In this document: piece after piece, positions 37,790 to 47,267 of the stretch
Layout of the letters: each line of letters opens with the position of its first letter
Position numbering within the stretch: position 1 is the first letter of the stretch
Assembly (NCBI GenBank): GCA_043747745.1
Contig: JAYTOP010000017.1
Span: 1 to 64,000, forward strand
Source: SZAS-103 sp043747745
GTDB taxonomy: Bacteria; Pseudomonadota; Gammaproteobacteria; Xanthomonadales; Xanthomonadaceae
Length of the DNA: 64,000 nucleotides
Direction: 5' to 3'
Made by a program: the position numbers and the translations under genes
Notes under the pieces: generated by a model
The model's database searches: none
Seen by the model: only the letters and a program-made list of their open reading frames with translations
Told to the model about the DNA's origin: nothing

Positions 37790-40741
37790 GTGAAATTGCA
37801 TGCCATACTCGCGGCCACGTTGCTGGCCACCACGATCGCCATCGTCTTGCCAGCCAACGCGCAAGCACAGGTCACCGACAATCTCATCGCGCCGCCGCTG
37901 TTGATCGTCAAGGGCGCCGAGACTCCGATTCAGATGCAGTCGCTGGCGCTGACCACTGAGGTCAATGGTGGGCTTGCGCGCACCATGATCGAGATGACGT
38001 TCCATAACCCCAACCGACGTGCGCTGGAGGGCGAACTACAGTTCCCATTACAGCCAGGTCAGCAAATCAGTGGGTTCGCGCTCGATATCGGTGGTCGCAT
38101 GCGCGCGGCGGTGCCGGTCGAAAAGGAAAAAGGTCGCGTGGTATTCGAGGCGGTCGAGCGCCGCGGTATCGATCCGGGTTTGCTGGAACAGACGGCGGGC
38201 AACCAGTTCCGCTTGCGTGTGTATCCGATCCCCGCCAATGGCGAGCGGCATGTCCGCATCAGCATCGACCAATCGCTGGAGCGCACCACCGATGGTTGGC
38301 GACTGCAATTGCCGCTCGCATTCGCGCGTGGTCTGGCTGCGTTCCCAGTGCATGTGATCGCGCGCGGGCAGGACGATGCACCGCGTGTCGTTGGCGGATT
38401 CGGCGATCTCTCTTTCAGGCGCGATGGCGATGGCTACACCATGCAGGTGGATGGACATTCGACTGCTGCGCGCAATGGATTGACGCTGCACTTTGAAGCC
38501 GCCAGGCAGGCGCAGGTATTCGTGCAGGAGCGCGATGGCCAGCATTATTTCCATGCCGAAGTGCCGCTTTCTGGCGTTTCGATGCCGCGCGTCATGCCGA
38601 AGGTGATCGGCCTGCTGTGGGACAGCTCGGCCTCGGCGCGCAAGCGCGACATTGATGACGAGCTTGCGGTGCTGGATCGCTATTTCGCCGCTGTCGGCAA
38701 TGGCGAAGTGCGTCTGACCCGCTTGCGCGATATCGCCGAACCGACGCGCACATTCGCGATCAAGGGCGGCGACTGGTCTGCGTTGCGCAAGGCGTTGCAC
38801 GACACCGTGTACGACGGCGCGAGTGCGCTCGCCGATTGGCGGCCGCAGGCCGATGTGCAGGAATACCTGCTGGTCAGCGATGGGTTCTCGAACTACGGTG
38901 CCGCACGCGAGATGCCGCAGCTTTCCGGTCGTCAGCGGCTGTACGCGCTGGATTCCGCTGGTGCCGATGCGGACGCGACGCGGCTTGCCGCATGGGCCGA
39001 TGCGCGTGGCGGACAGCTGGTCAGCTGGCACGGCAGCAGTGGAGTCGCCGACGCAGCGAAAAAACTGCTTCAGGATGAGCCACGCTTGCTGTCGATCGAA
39101 GGCTTGGGCGCGGATGGCCTGGTCGCTGCAACGCGCTTTCCGCAAGCGGGCTACCTGCGCATCGCCGGTCGCCTCAACCAGCCGACTGCGACCATCTCGC
39201 TGCGGGTGAGTTTGCACGGACACGAACAAGGCATCTCCTTGCCGATCGCGTCCAATGCGCCCGCGAGCAGTCAGGTCGCGTCGTTGTGGGCGAGTTATTC
39301 CATCAACGCACTCGCTGCGGAACCCGAGTTGCAACGCGCGCAGATCCGTCGACTCGGCAGCCAGTTCGGCCTGGTCAGTGCCGAGACATCGCTGATCGTG
39401 CTGGAAAACCTCAACGATTACGTGCGTTACGACATCGCGCCGCCAGCCGAGCTTCGCGACGAGGTCGGCAAGTTCTTTGCAGCCCGCGATACTGAACACG
39501 TCGCCGCGCGCCAGGCGCAGATCGACAAGATCGTCGGGGAATTCGCCGAGAAGACCGGCTGGTGGGAAAAGAGCTGGCCGAAAGAGCGGCCCGCGCGGAA
39601 CGCATCGAAAAAAGCCGACGAGATGAGTTCGCGCGCCGCTCCCGTCATGATGGAGTCGGTCTCTCCGGTGTCGCCACCGACTCCGGCACCAGCAATGGCG
39701 ACGATGGCGGGCGGTGCGCCACAGCAAACCGCAAATCTCGACCGCGTAGAAGTCGTCGGCAGCCGCATTCGCAGAGCTGCTGATACTGAGGATTCCAAGG
39801 CCAAAGAAGGTATTCGCGAAGGCAATGGCGCCAACATCAGCATCGCGATGCAGCCTTGGAAACCCGATTCGCCGTTCGCGCGCCGGCTGCGCGAGGCGAG
39901 GGCAGATCAGGTCTATGCGATCTATCTCGACGAGCGCGCCGATCACGCCGACAGCTCCGCGTTCTATCTCGATGTCGCCGACATCCTGTTTGAACGCGGC
40001 CAGCGTGACCTCGCGCTGCGCGTGCTGTCGAATCTCGCCGAGATGAACCTGGAGAACCGCCAGGTATTGCGCGTGCTTGGCTACCGGTTGATGCAGGCCA
40101 ATGCGAATGCGCTCGCGGTTCCGGTATTCGAACACGTCAGTCGGCTAGCCGAGGACGAGCCGCAGAGCTGGCGCGACCTTGGCCTGGCCTATGCAGCAGC
40201 GGGCCGCGAGCAGGACGCCATCGATAGTCTGTATCGCGTGGTCACCGGCACCTGGGACAGCCGTTTCCCCAGCGTGGAATTGATCGCGCTCGGCGAACTC
40301 AACGCGATCGTCGCGCGCGCGCAAAAGTCGCTCGATTCGCGCGCGATCGACCGTCGCCTGCTGCGTAACCTGCCGATGGATTTGCGTGTGGTGCTCTCGT
40401 GGGACAGCGACGACACCGACATTGATTTGTGGGTGACCGATCCGAACGGCGAGAAGACGTTCTATTCCAGCCCGCACAGTTACCAGGGCGGCTGGCTGTC
40501 GCACGATTGTACTGGCGGCTATGGTCCGGAGGAGTTCATCCTGCGCAATGCGAAACCGGGCAAGTACAAGGTCGAGGCCAACTTCTTCGGCGACCACGAG
40601 CAACTGGTCACCGGCCCGACGACCTTGCAGTTGCACCTGTTCACTGGTTTCGGTACGCCGAAGCAGAAGGACCAAGTGGTAACGATGCGACTCATGGATT
40701 CGAAGGAAACGGTGCTGGTGGGCGAGTTCGAGGTGAATTGA
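37790..40741 (+). CDS. Exported VIT / vWA / TPR / DUF2135 protein
   Basis: 983 residues. Signal peptide to about residue 26 (ATTIAIVLPANAQAQ), VIT domain about 35-165 (TEVNGGLARTMIEMTFHNPN, GELQFPLQPGQQISGFAL, VEKEKGRVVFEAVERRGIDP), and a vWA-like domain about 268-430 with MIDAS DSSAS in GLLWDSSASARKRDI. Pro/Ala linkers around 615-640 are followed by an odd tag LDRVEVVGSRIRR (650-662), then helical TPR-like repeats (LRVLSNLAEMNLENRQVLRV) and a C-terminal DUF2135 domain (DDTDIDLWVTDPNGEKTFY, GKYKVEANFFGDHE). Probably a periplasmic or surface protein. GTG 37790 follows AGGGAAGGG. Inserted between recJ and prfB; function unknown. Confidence 0.85.
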   Translation: MKLHAILAATLLATTIAIVLPANAQAQVTDNLIAPPLLIVKGAETPIQMQSLALTTEVNGGLARTMIEMTFHNPNRRALEGELQFPLQPGQQISGFALDIGGRMRAAVPVEKEKGRVVFEAVERRGIDPGLLEQTAGNQFRLRVYPIPANGERHVRISIDQSLERTTDGWRLQLPLAFARGLAAFPVHVIARGQDDAPRVVGGFGDLSFRRDGDGYTMQVDGHSTAARNGLTLHFEAARQAQVFVQERDGQHYFHAEVPLSGVSMPRVMPKVIGLLWDSSASARKRDIDDELAVLDRYFAAVGNGEVRLTRLRDIAEPTRTFAIKGGDWSALRKALHDTVYDGASALADWRPQADVQEYLLVSDGFSNYGAAREMPQLSGRQRLYALDSAGADADATRLAAWADARGGQLVSWHGSSGVADAAKKLLQDEPRLLSIEGLGADGLVAATRFPQAGYLRIAGRLNQPTATISLRVSLHGHEQGISLPIASNAPASSQVASLWASYSINALAAEPELQRAQIRRLGSQFGLVSAETSLIVLENLNDYVRYDIAPPAELRDEVGKFFAARDTEHVAARQAQIDKIVGEFAEKTGWWEKSWPKERPARNASKKADEMSSRAAPVMMESVSPVSPPTPAPAMATMAGGAPQQTANLDRVEVVGSRIRRAADTEDSKAKEGIREGNGANISIAMQPWKPDSPFARRLREARADQVYAIYLDERADHADSSAFYLDVADILFERGQRDLALRVLSNLAEMNLENRQVLRVLGYRLMQANANALAVPVFEHVSRLAEDEPQSWRDLGLAYAAAGREQDAIDSLYRVVTGTWDSRFPSVELIALGELNAIVARAQKSLDSRAIDRRLLRNLPMDLRVVLSWDSDDTDIDLWVTDPNGEKTFYSSPHSYQGGWLSHDCTGGYGPEEFILRNAKPGKYKVEANFFGDHEQLVTGPTTLQLHLFTGFGTPKQKDQVVTMRLMDSKETVLVGEFEVN

Positions 40742-40858
40742 ATCGTTGCTGCACGGGCGACCTGCAGCACACGCAACGTTGACACTTCTGCTTCGACAGT
40801 GCGAAGCGGAGGCGGCGCTCTGCTAACATGCGCGGTCTTTCCAAGGGCATCTCTCCTC

Positions 40859-41984
40859 ATGCTTGAGCTCAATCTCGTCCGCACGCGCATCGCCGACCTT
40901 CGGGGTCGGTTGTTGTCGCTCAGGGGGTATCTTTGACTTCGACAGCAAGGTCGAACGCCTCGAAGAAGTGAATCGGGAGATGGAAAATCCCGACATCTGG
41001 AACGTCCCCGAACGCGCGCAGGCGCTGGGCAAGGAACGCTCCGGACTCGACAAGGTCGTCGGCGGCATCCGCAGCATCGACGACGGCCTCAACGGCGCAG
41101 CCGAATTGCTCGACCTCGCCGAATCCGAACAGGACGACGACACCGCGAATGCGGTCGTCGCCGATGTCGAAGGATTTTCGCGTCGCGTCGAGGATCTCGA
41201 ATTCCGCCGCATGTTCTCCGGCAAGCTTGATCCGGCAAACGCGTTCGTGGATGTGCAGGCCGGCGCAGGCGGTACCGAGGCGCAGGACTGGGCCGAGATG
41301 TTGCTGCGCATGTATCTGCGCTGGTGCGAGCACAAGGGCTGGAAAACCGAATTGATGGAAGTCAGCGCGGGCGATGTGGCTGGCATCAAGTCGGCAACCT
41401 TCCGCGTCGAAGGCGATTACGCATACGGTTGGTTGAAGACCGAAATCGGGGTGCATCGCCTCGTGCGCAAGTCGCCGTTCGATTCGGACAATCGGCGGCA
41501 TACGTCGTTTACGTCCGTGTTCGTGTCGCCTGAAGTCGACGACGACATCGAGATCGACATCAATCCCGCCGATTTGCGCACGGACGTTTACCGCTCGTCT
41601 GGTGCCGGCGGGCAGCACGTCAACAAGACCGAGTCGGCGGTGCGCATCACCCATGTGCCGACCAATACGGTCGCCGCGTGCCAGACCGGGCGCAGCCAGC
41701 ATGCGAATCGCGACACCGCGATGAAGATGCTCAAGGCGAAACTCTACGAACTCGAAGTGCAGAAGCGCAATGCCGAGCGCGACGCACTGGAAGCGACCAA
41801 GTCCGACATCGGCTGGGGCAGCCAGATCCGCAATTACGTGCTCGACCAGTCGCGGATCAAGGACCTGCGTACCGGCATCGAACGCACCGATACGCAGAAG
41901 GTGCTGGATGGCGATCTCGACCAGTTCATCGAGGCGAGTTTGAAGTCCGGGCTTGAAGCGGGTTCCAAACGATCAGACGCATGA
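40859..41984 (+). CDS. prfB: Peptide chain release factor 2, expressed by programmed +1 frameshift
   Basis: Recognises UGA and UAA. ATG 40859 opens a 25-codon frame that ends at TGA 40934-40936; ribosomes shift +1 and continue from GAC 40935 to 41984, giving about 374 residues. Domain landmarks: FDFDSKVERLEEVNREMENPD, FVDVQAGAGGTEAQDWAEML, KTEIGVHRLVRKSPFD, the peptidyl-transferase loop RSSGAGGQHVNKTESAVRITH with GGQ, and the anticodon-like region before it. The lone internal TGA is therefore regulatory, not damage. Confidence 0.95.
40922..40937 (+). promoter_or_regulatory. prfB programmed frameshift site
   Basis: AGG GGG TAT CTT TGA C: the classic RF2 autoregulatory signal, with an internal Shine-Dalgarno-like AGGGGG just upstream of the slippery CTT and the in-frame UGA. 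Low RF2 favours shifting. Confidence 0.95.
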
Positions 41985-42042
41985 CTTTGAGTCCACTCTC
42001 GCACGGATGCGAATTCTTCCTGACGATACCAGCAAGGCTGCC

Positions 42043-43560
42043 ATGAGCGATTCCGACGACAATCTGCCGCCCGACGAAAACAAGTTGATCGCCGAACGCC
42101 GCGCCAAACTTGGTGCGTTGCGCGAGGCCGGCATCGCGTATCCGAACGATGCGCGTCGCGCCGATTACGCGGGCGACCTGCAATCCGAATTCGCGGATGC
42201 CGAACATTGGAATGCAGAAACGCTCGTTGCTGCCGACCGTCGCGTGCAGGTCGCCGGTCGCCTGATGGCCAAGCGCATCATGGGCAAGGCGAGCTTCGCC
42301 CAGATCCAGGACATGAGTGGGCGTGTGCAGTTGTTCCTGCAGGCGACGACGCTCGGCCACGCGTACGAAGCGTTCAAGGGCTGGGACGTGGGCGACATCG
42401 TCGCTGCGAGCGGCGTGCTGATGCGTACCAAGACCGGCGAGTTGTCGATCCGTTGTGATGCGTTGCGGCTGCTGACCAAATCCTTGCGACCGCTGCCGGA
42501 CAAGTGGCATGGACTGGCCGATGTCGAGCAGCGTTATCGGCAGCGCTACGTGGATCTGATCGTGAACCCGGATGCACGCGACGTCTTCGTCAAGCGTTCG
42601 CGCATCATCAGTGCGATGCGGCGCTGGCTGGACGCGCGGCGTTTCCTCGAAGTCGAGACACCGATGATGCATTACATCCCCGGCGGCGCGACCGCGAAAC
42701 CTTTCGCAACCCATCACAACGCGCTCGACCTCGACCTGTACCTGCGCGTCGCGCCGGAACTGTATCTGAAGCGCTTGACCGTGGGTGGCTTCGAGCGCGT
42801 GTACGAGATCAACCGCAATTTCCGCAACGAAGGCGTGTCCACCCGGCACAACCCCGAGTTCACGATGCTGGAGTTGTACGAGGCCTACGTCGCTTACGGC
42901 GAAGTCATGGACCTGACCGAGTCGATGATCCGCGATGTCGCGATCGAGGCCGTCGGCACGACGACAATGCATTGGGACGGCGCTGACATCGATCTCGCGC
43001 CAGCATTCCGGCGCTGGAAGCTCGAAGAGTCGGTGCGCGAGCACAACCCGGAAATTTCCGTTGCCGACTGCCGCGATCGCGATGTGCTTGCCGCGCATTG
43101 CGCGCGACTCAAGATTGCGGTCAAGCCAGGTTATGGCTGGGGCAAGTTGCTGCTGGAAATCTTCGAGAAGACCGTAGAAGGCAAGCTCATCCAGCCGACC
43201 TTCATCACCCATTATCCGGTCGAAGTCTCGCCGCTCGCGCGCGAGTCGGACACCGAGTCAGGCATCACCGACCGCTTCGAACTGTTCGTCGGCGGCAAGG
43301 AACTTGCAAACGGGTTTTCCGAACTCAACGACCCCGAGGACCAGGCCGCACGCTTCCACGCGCAGGTCGCGGCGATGCAGGGTGGCGACGACGAGGCGAT
43401 GCATTTCGACGCGGACTACATCCGCGCGCTCGAAGTGGGCTTGCCGCCGACTGGAGGCCTCGGCGTCGGCATCGACCGGCTCGTGATGCTGTTCACCGGC
43501 TCGTCGTCGATCCGCGATGTGCTGTTGTTTCCATACATGCGCCCGGAACACGTGAACTGA
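42043..43560 (+). CDS. lysS: Lysyl-tRNA synthetase (class II)
   Basis: 505 residues. OB-fold anticodon domain (VQVAGRLMAKRIMGKASFAQIQDMSGRVQLF) then the class II core: EQRYRQRYVDLI, FLEVETPMMHYIPGGATAKPF, RVAPELYLKRLTVGGFERVYEINRNFRNEG and motif 3 GLPPTGGLGVGIDRLVMLF. ATG 42043 gives MSDSDDNLPPDENKLIAERR, normal for the family. Follows prfB closely, as in other Xanthomonadaceae. Confidence 0.96.
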   Translation: MSDSDDNLPPDENKLIAERRAKLGALREAGIAYPNDARRADYAGDLQSEFADAEHWNAETLVAADRRVQVAGRLMAKRIMGKASFAQIQDMSGRVQLFLQATTLGHAYEAFKGWDVGDIVAASGVLMRTKTGELSIRCDALRLLTKSLRPLPDKWHGLADVEQRYRQRYVDLIVNPDARDVFVKRSRIISAMRRWLDARRFLEVETPMMHYIPGGATAKPFATHHNALDLDLYLRVAPELYLKRLTVGGFERVYEINRNFRNEGVSTRHNPEFTMLELYEAYVAYGEVMDLTESMIRDVAIEAVGTTTMHWDGADIDLAPAFRRWKLEESVREHNPEISVADCRDRDVLAAHCARLKIAVKPGYGWGKLLLEIFEKTVEGKLIQPTFITHYPVEVSPLARESDTESGITDRFELFVGGKELANGFSELNDPEDQAARFHAQVAAMQGGDDEAMHFDADYIRALEVGLPPTGGLGVGIDRLVMLFTGSSSIRDVLLFPYMRPEHVN

Positions 43561-43650
43561 CCGCATCGGGCTTTCCATGGCGCTAGCGCGGCTGTTCGCA
43601 GCGGCGCGTGGTGCCGATAGGGCATCGCGCAGGCACCGCTGCCCATGCAT

Positions 43651-43688
43651 CCATGCAATCTGACCCGGTAACGCATCAGGTTGCATGG
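43651..43688. repeat. Long inverted repeat between lysS and rpfG
   Basis: CCATGCAATCTGA, 12-base loop, TCAGGTTGCATGG: 12 of 13 pairs. It lies 90 bases after lysS and 122 bases before the rpfG start in a 250-base gap with no gene. No U tract follows, so it may be an operator or RNA hairpin rather than a simple terminator. Confidence 0.55.
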
Positions 43689-43810
43689 CCGACAGGGCGA
43701 CTACGTCGATTTGTCTGGATGTGACGCGTGTAGTGGTCAACGCGATGCTGCCGACGTATGCCCGGATTCGTGGAAGCTGCGATTCGGTGTTGTTGCAGCA
43801 GGAGGGGGCC

Positions 43811-44863
43811 ATGAACGTCTTGATCGTCGATGACCAGCAGTCCGCGCGTGATTTGATGCGCATCGTGCTGCAGGAAATGTCCGGGCTCTCGATCCTCGAT
43901 TTCGAGAATCCGATCGAAGCCTTGCACTGGACCGACCGCTTCTGCCCGGATTAGTTATTGCTCGACTACCGCATGCCGGTCATGGATGGGCTGGAATTCG
44001 CGCGTCGTTTCCGCATGCCGCTGAACCACCGCGATGTGCCGATCGTGCTCGTGACCGTGGTCGGCGACGAACCGGTGCGTCAGGCCGCACTGGATGCGGG
44101 CATCATCGATTTCGTCATGAAGCCGATCAAGCCGCGCGAGATGCGCGCGCTGCCATAACCTGTTGCGGTTGCGCCAGTAAAGCGAGAGCAACAAGCAACG
44201 CGCGTTGTCGCTGGAGCAGCGCTTGCTCGCGAGCATGAATGACGTGCAGGAACGCGAACACGAGACCATGATCCGGCTCGCGCGCGCCATCGAGTACCGC
44301 AACACCGGCACCAGCACTACCTTGAACGGATGTCGCACTTCTCTGGCCTGATCGCCGAAGGCATGGGAATGAGCGACGAAGACGTGCGCATGGTCGAGTT
44401 GGCCGCGCCGTTGCACGACCTGGACATGATCGCGATTCCGGAGACCATCCTGCTGAAGCACGGCGGCTTGAGCGCCGAGGAAACCGTAGCGATGCGCCGC
44501 CATGCGGAGATCGGTTACGAGTTGCTCAGCGACAGTGCGAATCGCTTCATCCTCACCAGTGCGCTGATCGCGTTGCGCCACCATGAACGTTACGACGGTT
44601 GCGGTTACCCGGACGGCCTCGCAGGCGAAGCGATTCCGGTCTATGCGCGGATCGTCGCCGTGGCCGATGTCTTCGACGCGCTGCTTTCTGCGCGTCCGTA
44701 CAAGGAGGCCTGGGAGTTGGGCCGCGCGCTGGACTACGTGCGCGACCAGCGTGGACTGCATTTCGATCCGGGTTGCGTGGATGCGCTGCTTCGCAATGAG
44801 ACACGGGTCATCGAGATCTGCGCATGCTATTCGAAGGCCAGGGCGCGCCCGGACTCCGCCTGA
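43811..44863 (+). pseudogene. rpfG: RpfG (receiver plus HD-GYP c-di-GMP phosphodiesterase), multiply broken
   Basis: RpfG normally relays the DSF signal from RpfC by degrading cyclic-di-GMP. ATG 43811 begins MNVLIVDDQQSARDLMRIVL; TAG at 43952-43954 cuts the receiver just before LLLDYRMPVMDGLEFARRF. At 44143-44151 a GC-run has lost two bases (homologs continue RARCRNLL). TAA at 44178-44180 lies in RLRQ-stop-SES, and a one-base loss near 44320 precedes ERMSHFSG. The HD-GYP part then reads to 44863: MVELAAPLHDLDMIAIPETILLK, where the usual HDMGKI has lost Gly-Lys, and HHERYDGCGYPDGL. No functional protein is possible. AGGAGG precedes the ATG. Confidence 0.93.
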
Positions 44864-44879
44864 GCGGATCGGCAGCGAC

Positions 44880-46229
44880 ATGAGCGCGCTCATCCAGGGT
44901 ATCCGCGAACTCCTGCGTCATCGGCAGGATAGCGAGCACCAGTAGATCCTGCTGCGACTGGTGATCACGCTGTTGTTCCTCGTCTACACGGCATCATCGG
45001 CATGTCGGAAGTGCTGACCAGCACGCGGCTCAGCCCCGAGCAGCTCGAATGCGCTGGCGTCATCCAGACCTCCGCACAATCTCTGCTGCTGGTGGTCGAG
45101 GACGTGCTGAATTTCGCTGTGATCGAAGCCGGCAAGCTGCATCGACACGACGCCGCATTGCCGCTCCGGCAGTTGGTGCGCAAGGTGCGCACGATGCTGC
45201 ATCCGCTGGCCGCATCGAAGAACCTGCAGTTGTCCACCGAGATGGACGATACGGTTCCCGATTGGGTTGTCGGCGATTCCGGCCACACGTTTCAGATCCT
45301 GGTGAACCTGCTCAACAACGCGTTGAAGTTCACCGAAACCGGATCGGTGCGGTTGCATGTGCATGCGCGCGGCGATCGCAACGGTCGCCAGGTGCTGCGT
45401 TTCTCGATCCGTGACACCGGTATCGGAATTCCAGCAAGCGCACGCGAACGCGAACGCACTTTCCAGCCGTTCGAGCAGATCGATGGCGGCTTGAGTCGCC
45501 GCTACAGCGGCACCGGCCTCGGCATCACCATCGCCAAGACGCTCACCGAGTTGCTGGAGGGCAGCATCGGTCTGGAAGAAAATCCTAGCGGTGGTACCCA
45601 TTTCTGGGTGGGTATTCCGTATGCGCGTGCACCGCAAGTTGTGGGCGTGCGCGATGCCGATGCTGCGGCAGGCGAGGTCGCAAATGACGTCTCGAACGAC
45701 GTCGCACGCCCCGGTGCGCACCTCATCTCGATGGACAATCCGCTGGTACGCCATCGTGCGCGCGTTGCTTTTGCTGGTGGCCGACGATCTCGCATCGAAC
45801 CGCACCGTGATGCGTCGATTGCTCGAACGCGCCGGCCATGATGTGGTGTTCGCATGCAATGGCGAAGAGGCGCTCGACGTACTTGCCGCATCCGATCTCG
45901 ATGCCGCCATCCTCGATCTGCACATGCCCGATATCAACGGCCTCGATGTGATCAAGCAGGCGCGGGTGATGCAGGCCGGGCGCCAGCGCAAGACGCCGAT
46001 CGTGGTGCTAAGCGCCGACGTCACCGTGGAAACCATGCGCGAGGTCGAAGCGAACGGTGCATTCGCCTTCCTCAGCAAGCCTGTGGTCATCGAGCGCTTG
46101 CTCGATACCCTGGCGCGGATCGCCGGGGCGGATAACAAGCAGGACATCGCTCCGGCCGCCGCAGTCTCGGAAACGACGCAAGGTGGTGTGCTGCAGGACC
46201 TGATAGAGATGGGCGTCGGCGGCGAGGCC
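44880..46229 (+). pseudogene. rpfC: RpfC (DSF hybrid sensor kinase), gutted remnant
   Basis: RpfC normally has five membrane helices, kinase, receiver and Hpt domains. Here ATG 44880 gives 21 codons (ELLRHRQDSEHQ), then TAG 44943-44945 and the first helix start (ILLRLVITLLFLVYT). At about 44988 the sequence jumps to GIIGMSEVLTSTRLSPEQ: the remaining helices and the phospho-accepting H-box are deleted. The ATPase part is present (NLLNNALKFTETG, SIRDTGIGIPAS, YSGTGLGITIAK). A frame change occurs in a GC-run at 45756-45765, followed by the receiver (LLLVADDLASNR, LDLHMPDINGLDVI, FLSKPVV). The Hpt domain stops after about ten residues (LQDLIEMGVGGEA) at a junction with rpfF near 46229. Confidence 0.92.
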
Positions 46230-47069
46230 CAGCCGTTCCATCGTGCGCAGCGACTTGTCGCCGAGCTGGAGTGCGGTATCCACCCAGATCTTGGTGATCC
46301 GCATCAATTCGTCGATGCTGCATGCGGTCGTCGAACGCACGACCTCATGCATCGCGATGCGCGCATGCGGTATGCGGCGGTTGTTGCGGATCACTTCGTG
46401 GACGGCGCGCACGCCTTCGCCTTTCGGCACCAGCATGTCGACCAGGCCGAGCTTGTAGAGCTCCTCTGCGGGATAGATGCGACCTTCCAGCATCATGCGT
46501 TCCGCCACTTTCGGGCTGACCAGCTGGCACAGAAAGATGTAGGCGCCCATGCCCGGAAACAGGTCGAACAAGACTTCGGGCAGGCCTATACCGACGCCTT
46601 CTTCGGCCACGATGGTATGGCAACTCAGTGCCGCCTCGAAGCCACCGCCGAGTACGTCGCCCTGGACCAGCGCGATGGTGTGCGCGCGACCATCCAATCC
46701 CTGCTGGAACGCATGCACGCCGCGCACGCATTGACGCGGATAGGCGAGCAGGGATGCGCGGTCGTGGCTACGGATCGCATCGCAGAACAGCGCGAGGTCG
46801 CCGCCGAGGTAGAAACTGTCGCCGCACGATGCGAGCACGACATGCGCAAGTCCGCCCGGCGCATTCCGGGATTCGATGTCCAGGCGGCGCGTCAACACGC
46901 GTTGGTAATCGAGGATGTCGCAGATCAGTTCGGGATTGAAGCATGCTCGACTGGGGCGTCGCTGCAGGTCGGCGTACATGGACATTCAGTACACGGCGCT
47001 GTCCGGATATTCCTCGGTGCGCAGCGTGGCATGGATGTGGCACGAGTGTTGGAGTTCGACGGGAGGCAT
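46229..47069 (-). pseudogene. rpfF: RpfF (DSF synthase, crotonase family), nonsense-mutated and fused at its 3' end
   Basis: RpfF makes the cis-2-unsaturated fatty-acid signal DSF. ATG 47069 (after AAGGATCATCGCC) starts MPPVELQHSCHIHATLR and reaches PDSAVY, then TGA 46986-46988 where RpfF has Trp (VYW), one base from TGG. The next codon is ATG (46985), and the rest of the crotonase domain is well kept: GGDLALFCDAIR, RAHTIALVQGDVLGGGFEAALSCHTI, EGVGIGLPEVLFDLFPGMGAY with both catalytic Glu residues, and WVDTALQLGDKSLRTMERL. After that homology ends at about 46229 and the frame reads on through antisense rpfC to 46008. Reinitiation could yield a protein lacking about 28 residues with a 70-residue foreign tail. 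Confidence 0.9.
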
Positions 47070-47214
47070 GGCGATGATCCTTTGCGGGGTGTCGGACGTA
47101 AGGAGCGCTCTGCGGTCGGCATGCTGGCGGCGGAAATCGGCGCTCGCGTTCGATTCTTGCGCGATGGCGCGCAGTCCACAATCGAATCATTCCGATTGCC
47201 GGAGCGCGGACGAC

Positions 47215-47240
47215 AAAAGGCCCGCAGACGCGGGCCTTTT
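47215..47240 (-). terminator. Intrinsic terminator after rpfB
   Basis: AAAAGGCCCGC AGAC GCGGGCCTTTT, a perfect 11-bp stem with a tetraloop. It lies 28 bases past the rpfB stop on its strand and separates rpfB from rpfF; the A/T flanks let it work in both directions. Confidence 0.85.
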
Positions 47241-47267
47241 GTCTTGCATCCGTGCGTGGTGGAACGC

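Noticed and set aside
38048..40135. 695-codon open frame antisense to the VIT protein gene
   Set aside because: The plus-strand VIT/vWA/DUF2135 reading is supported by domains and signal peptide; the antisense one is not.
40934..40936. In-frame TGA in prfB taken as another pseudogene lesion
   Set aside because: It is the conserved programmed frameshift site of release factor 2.
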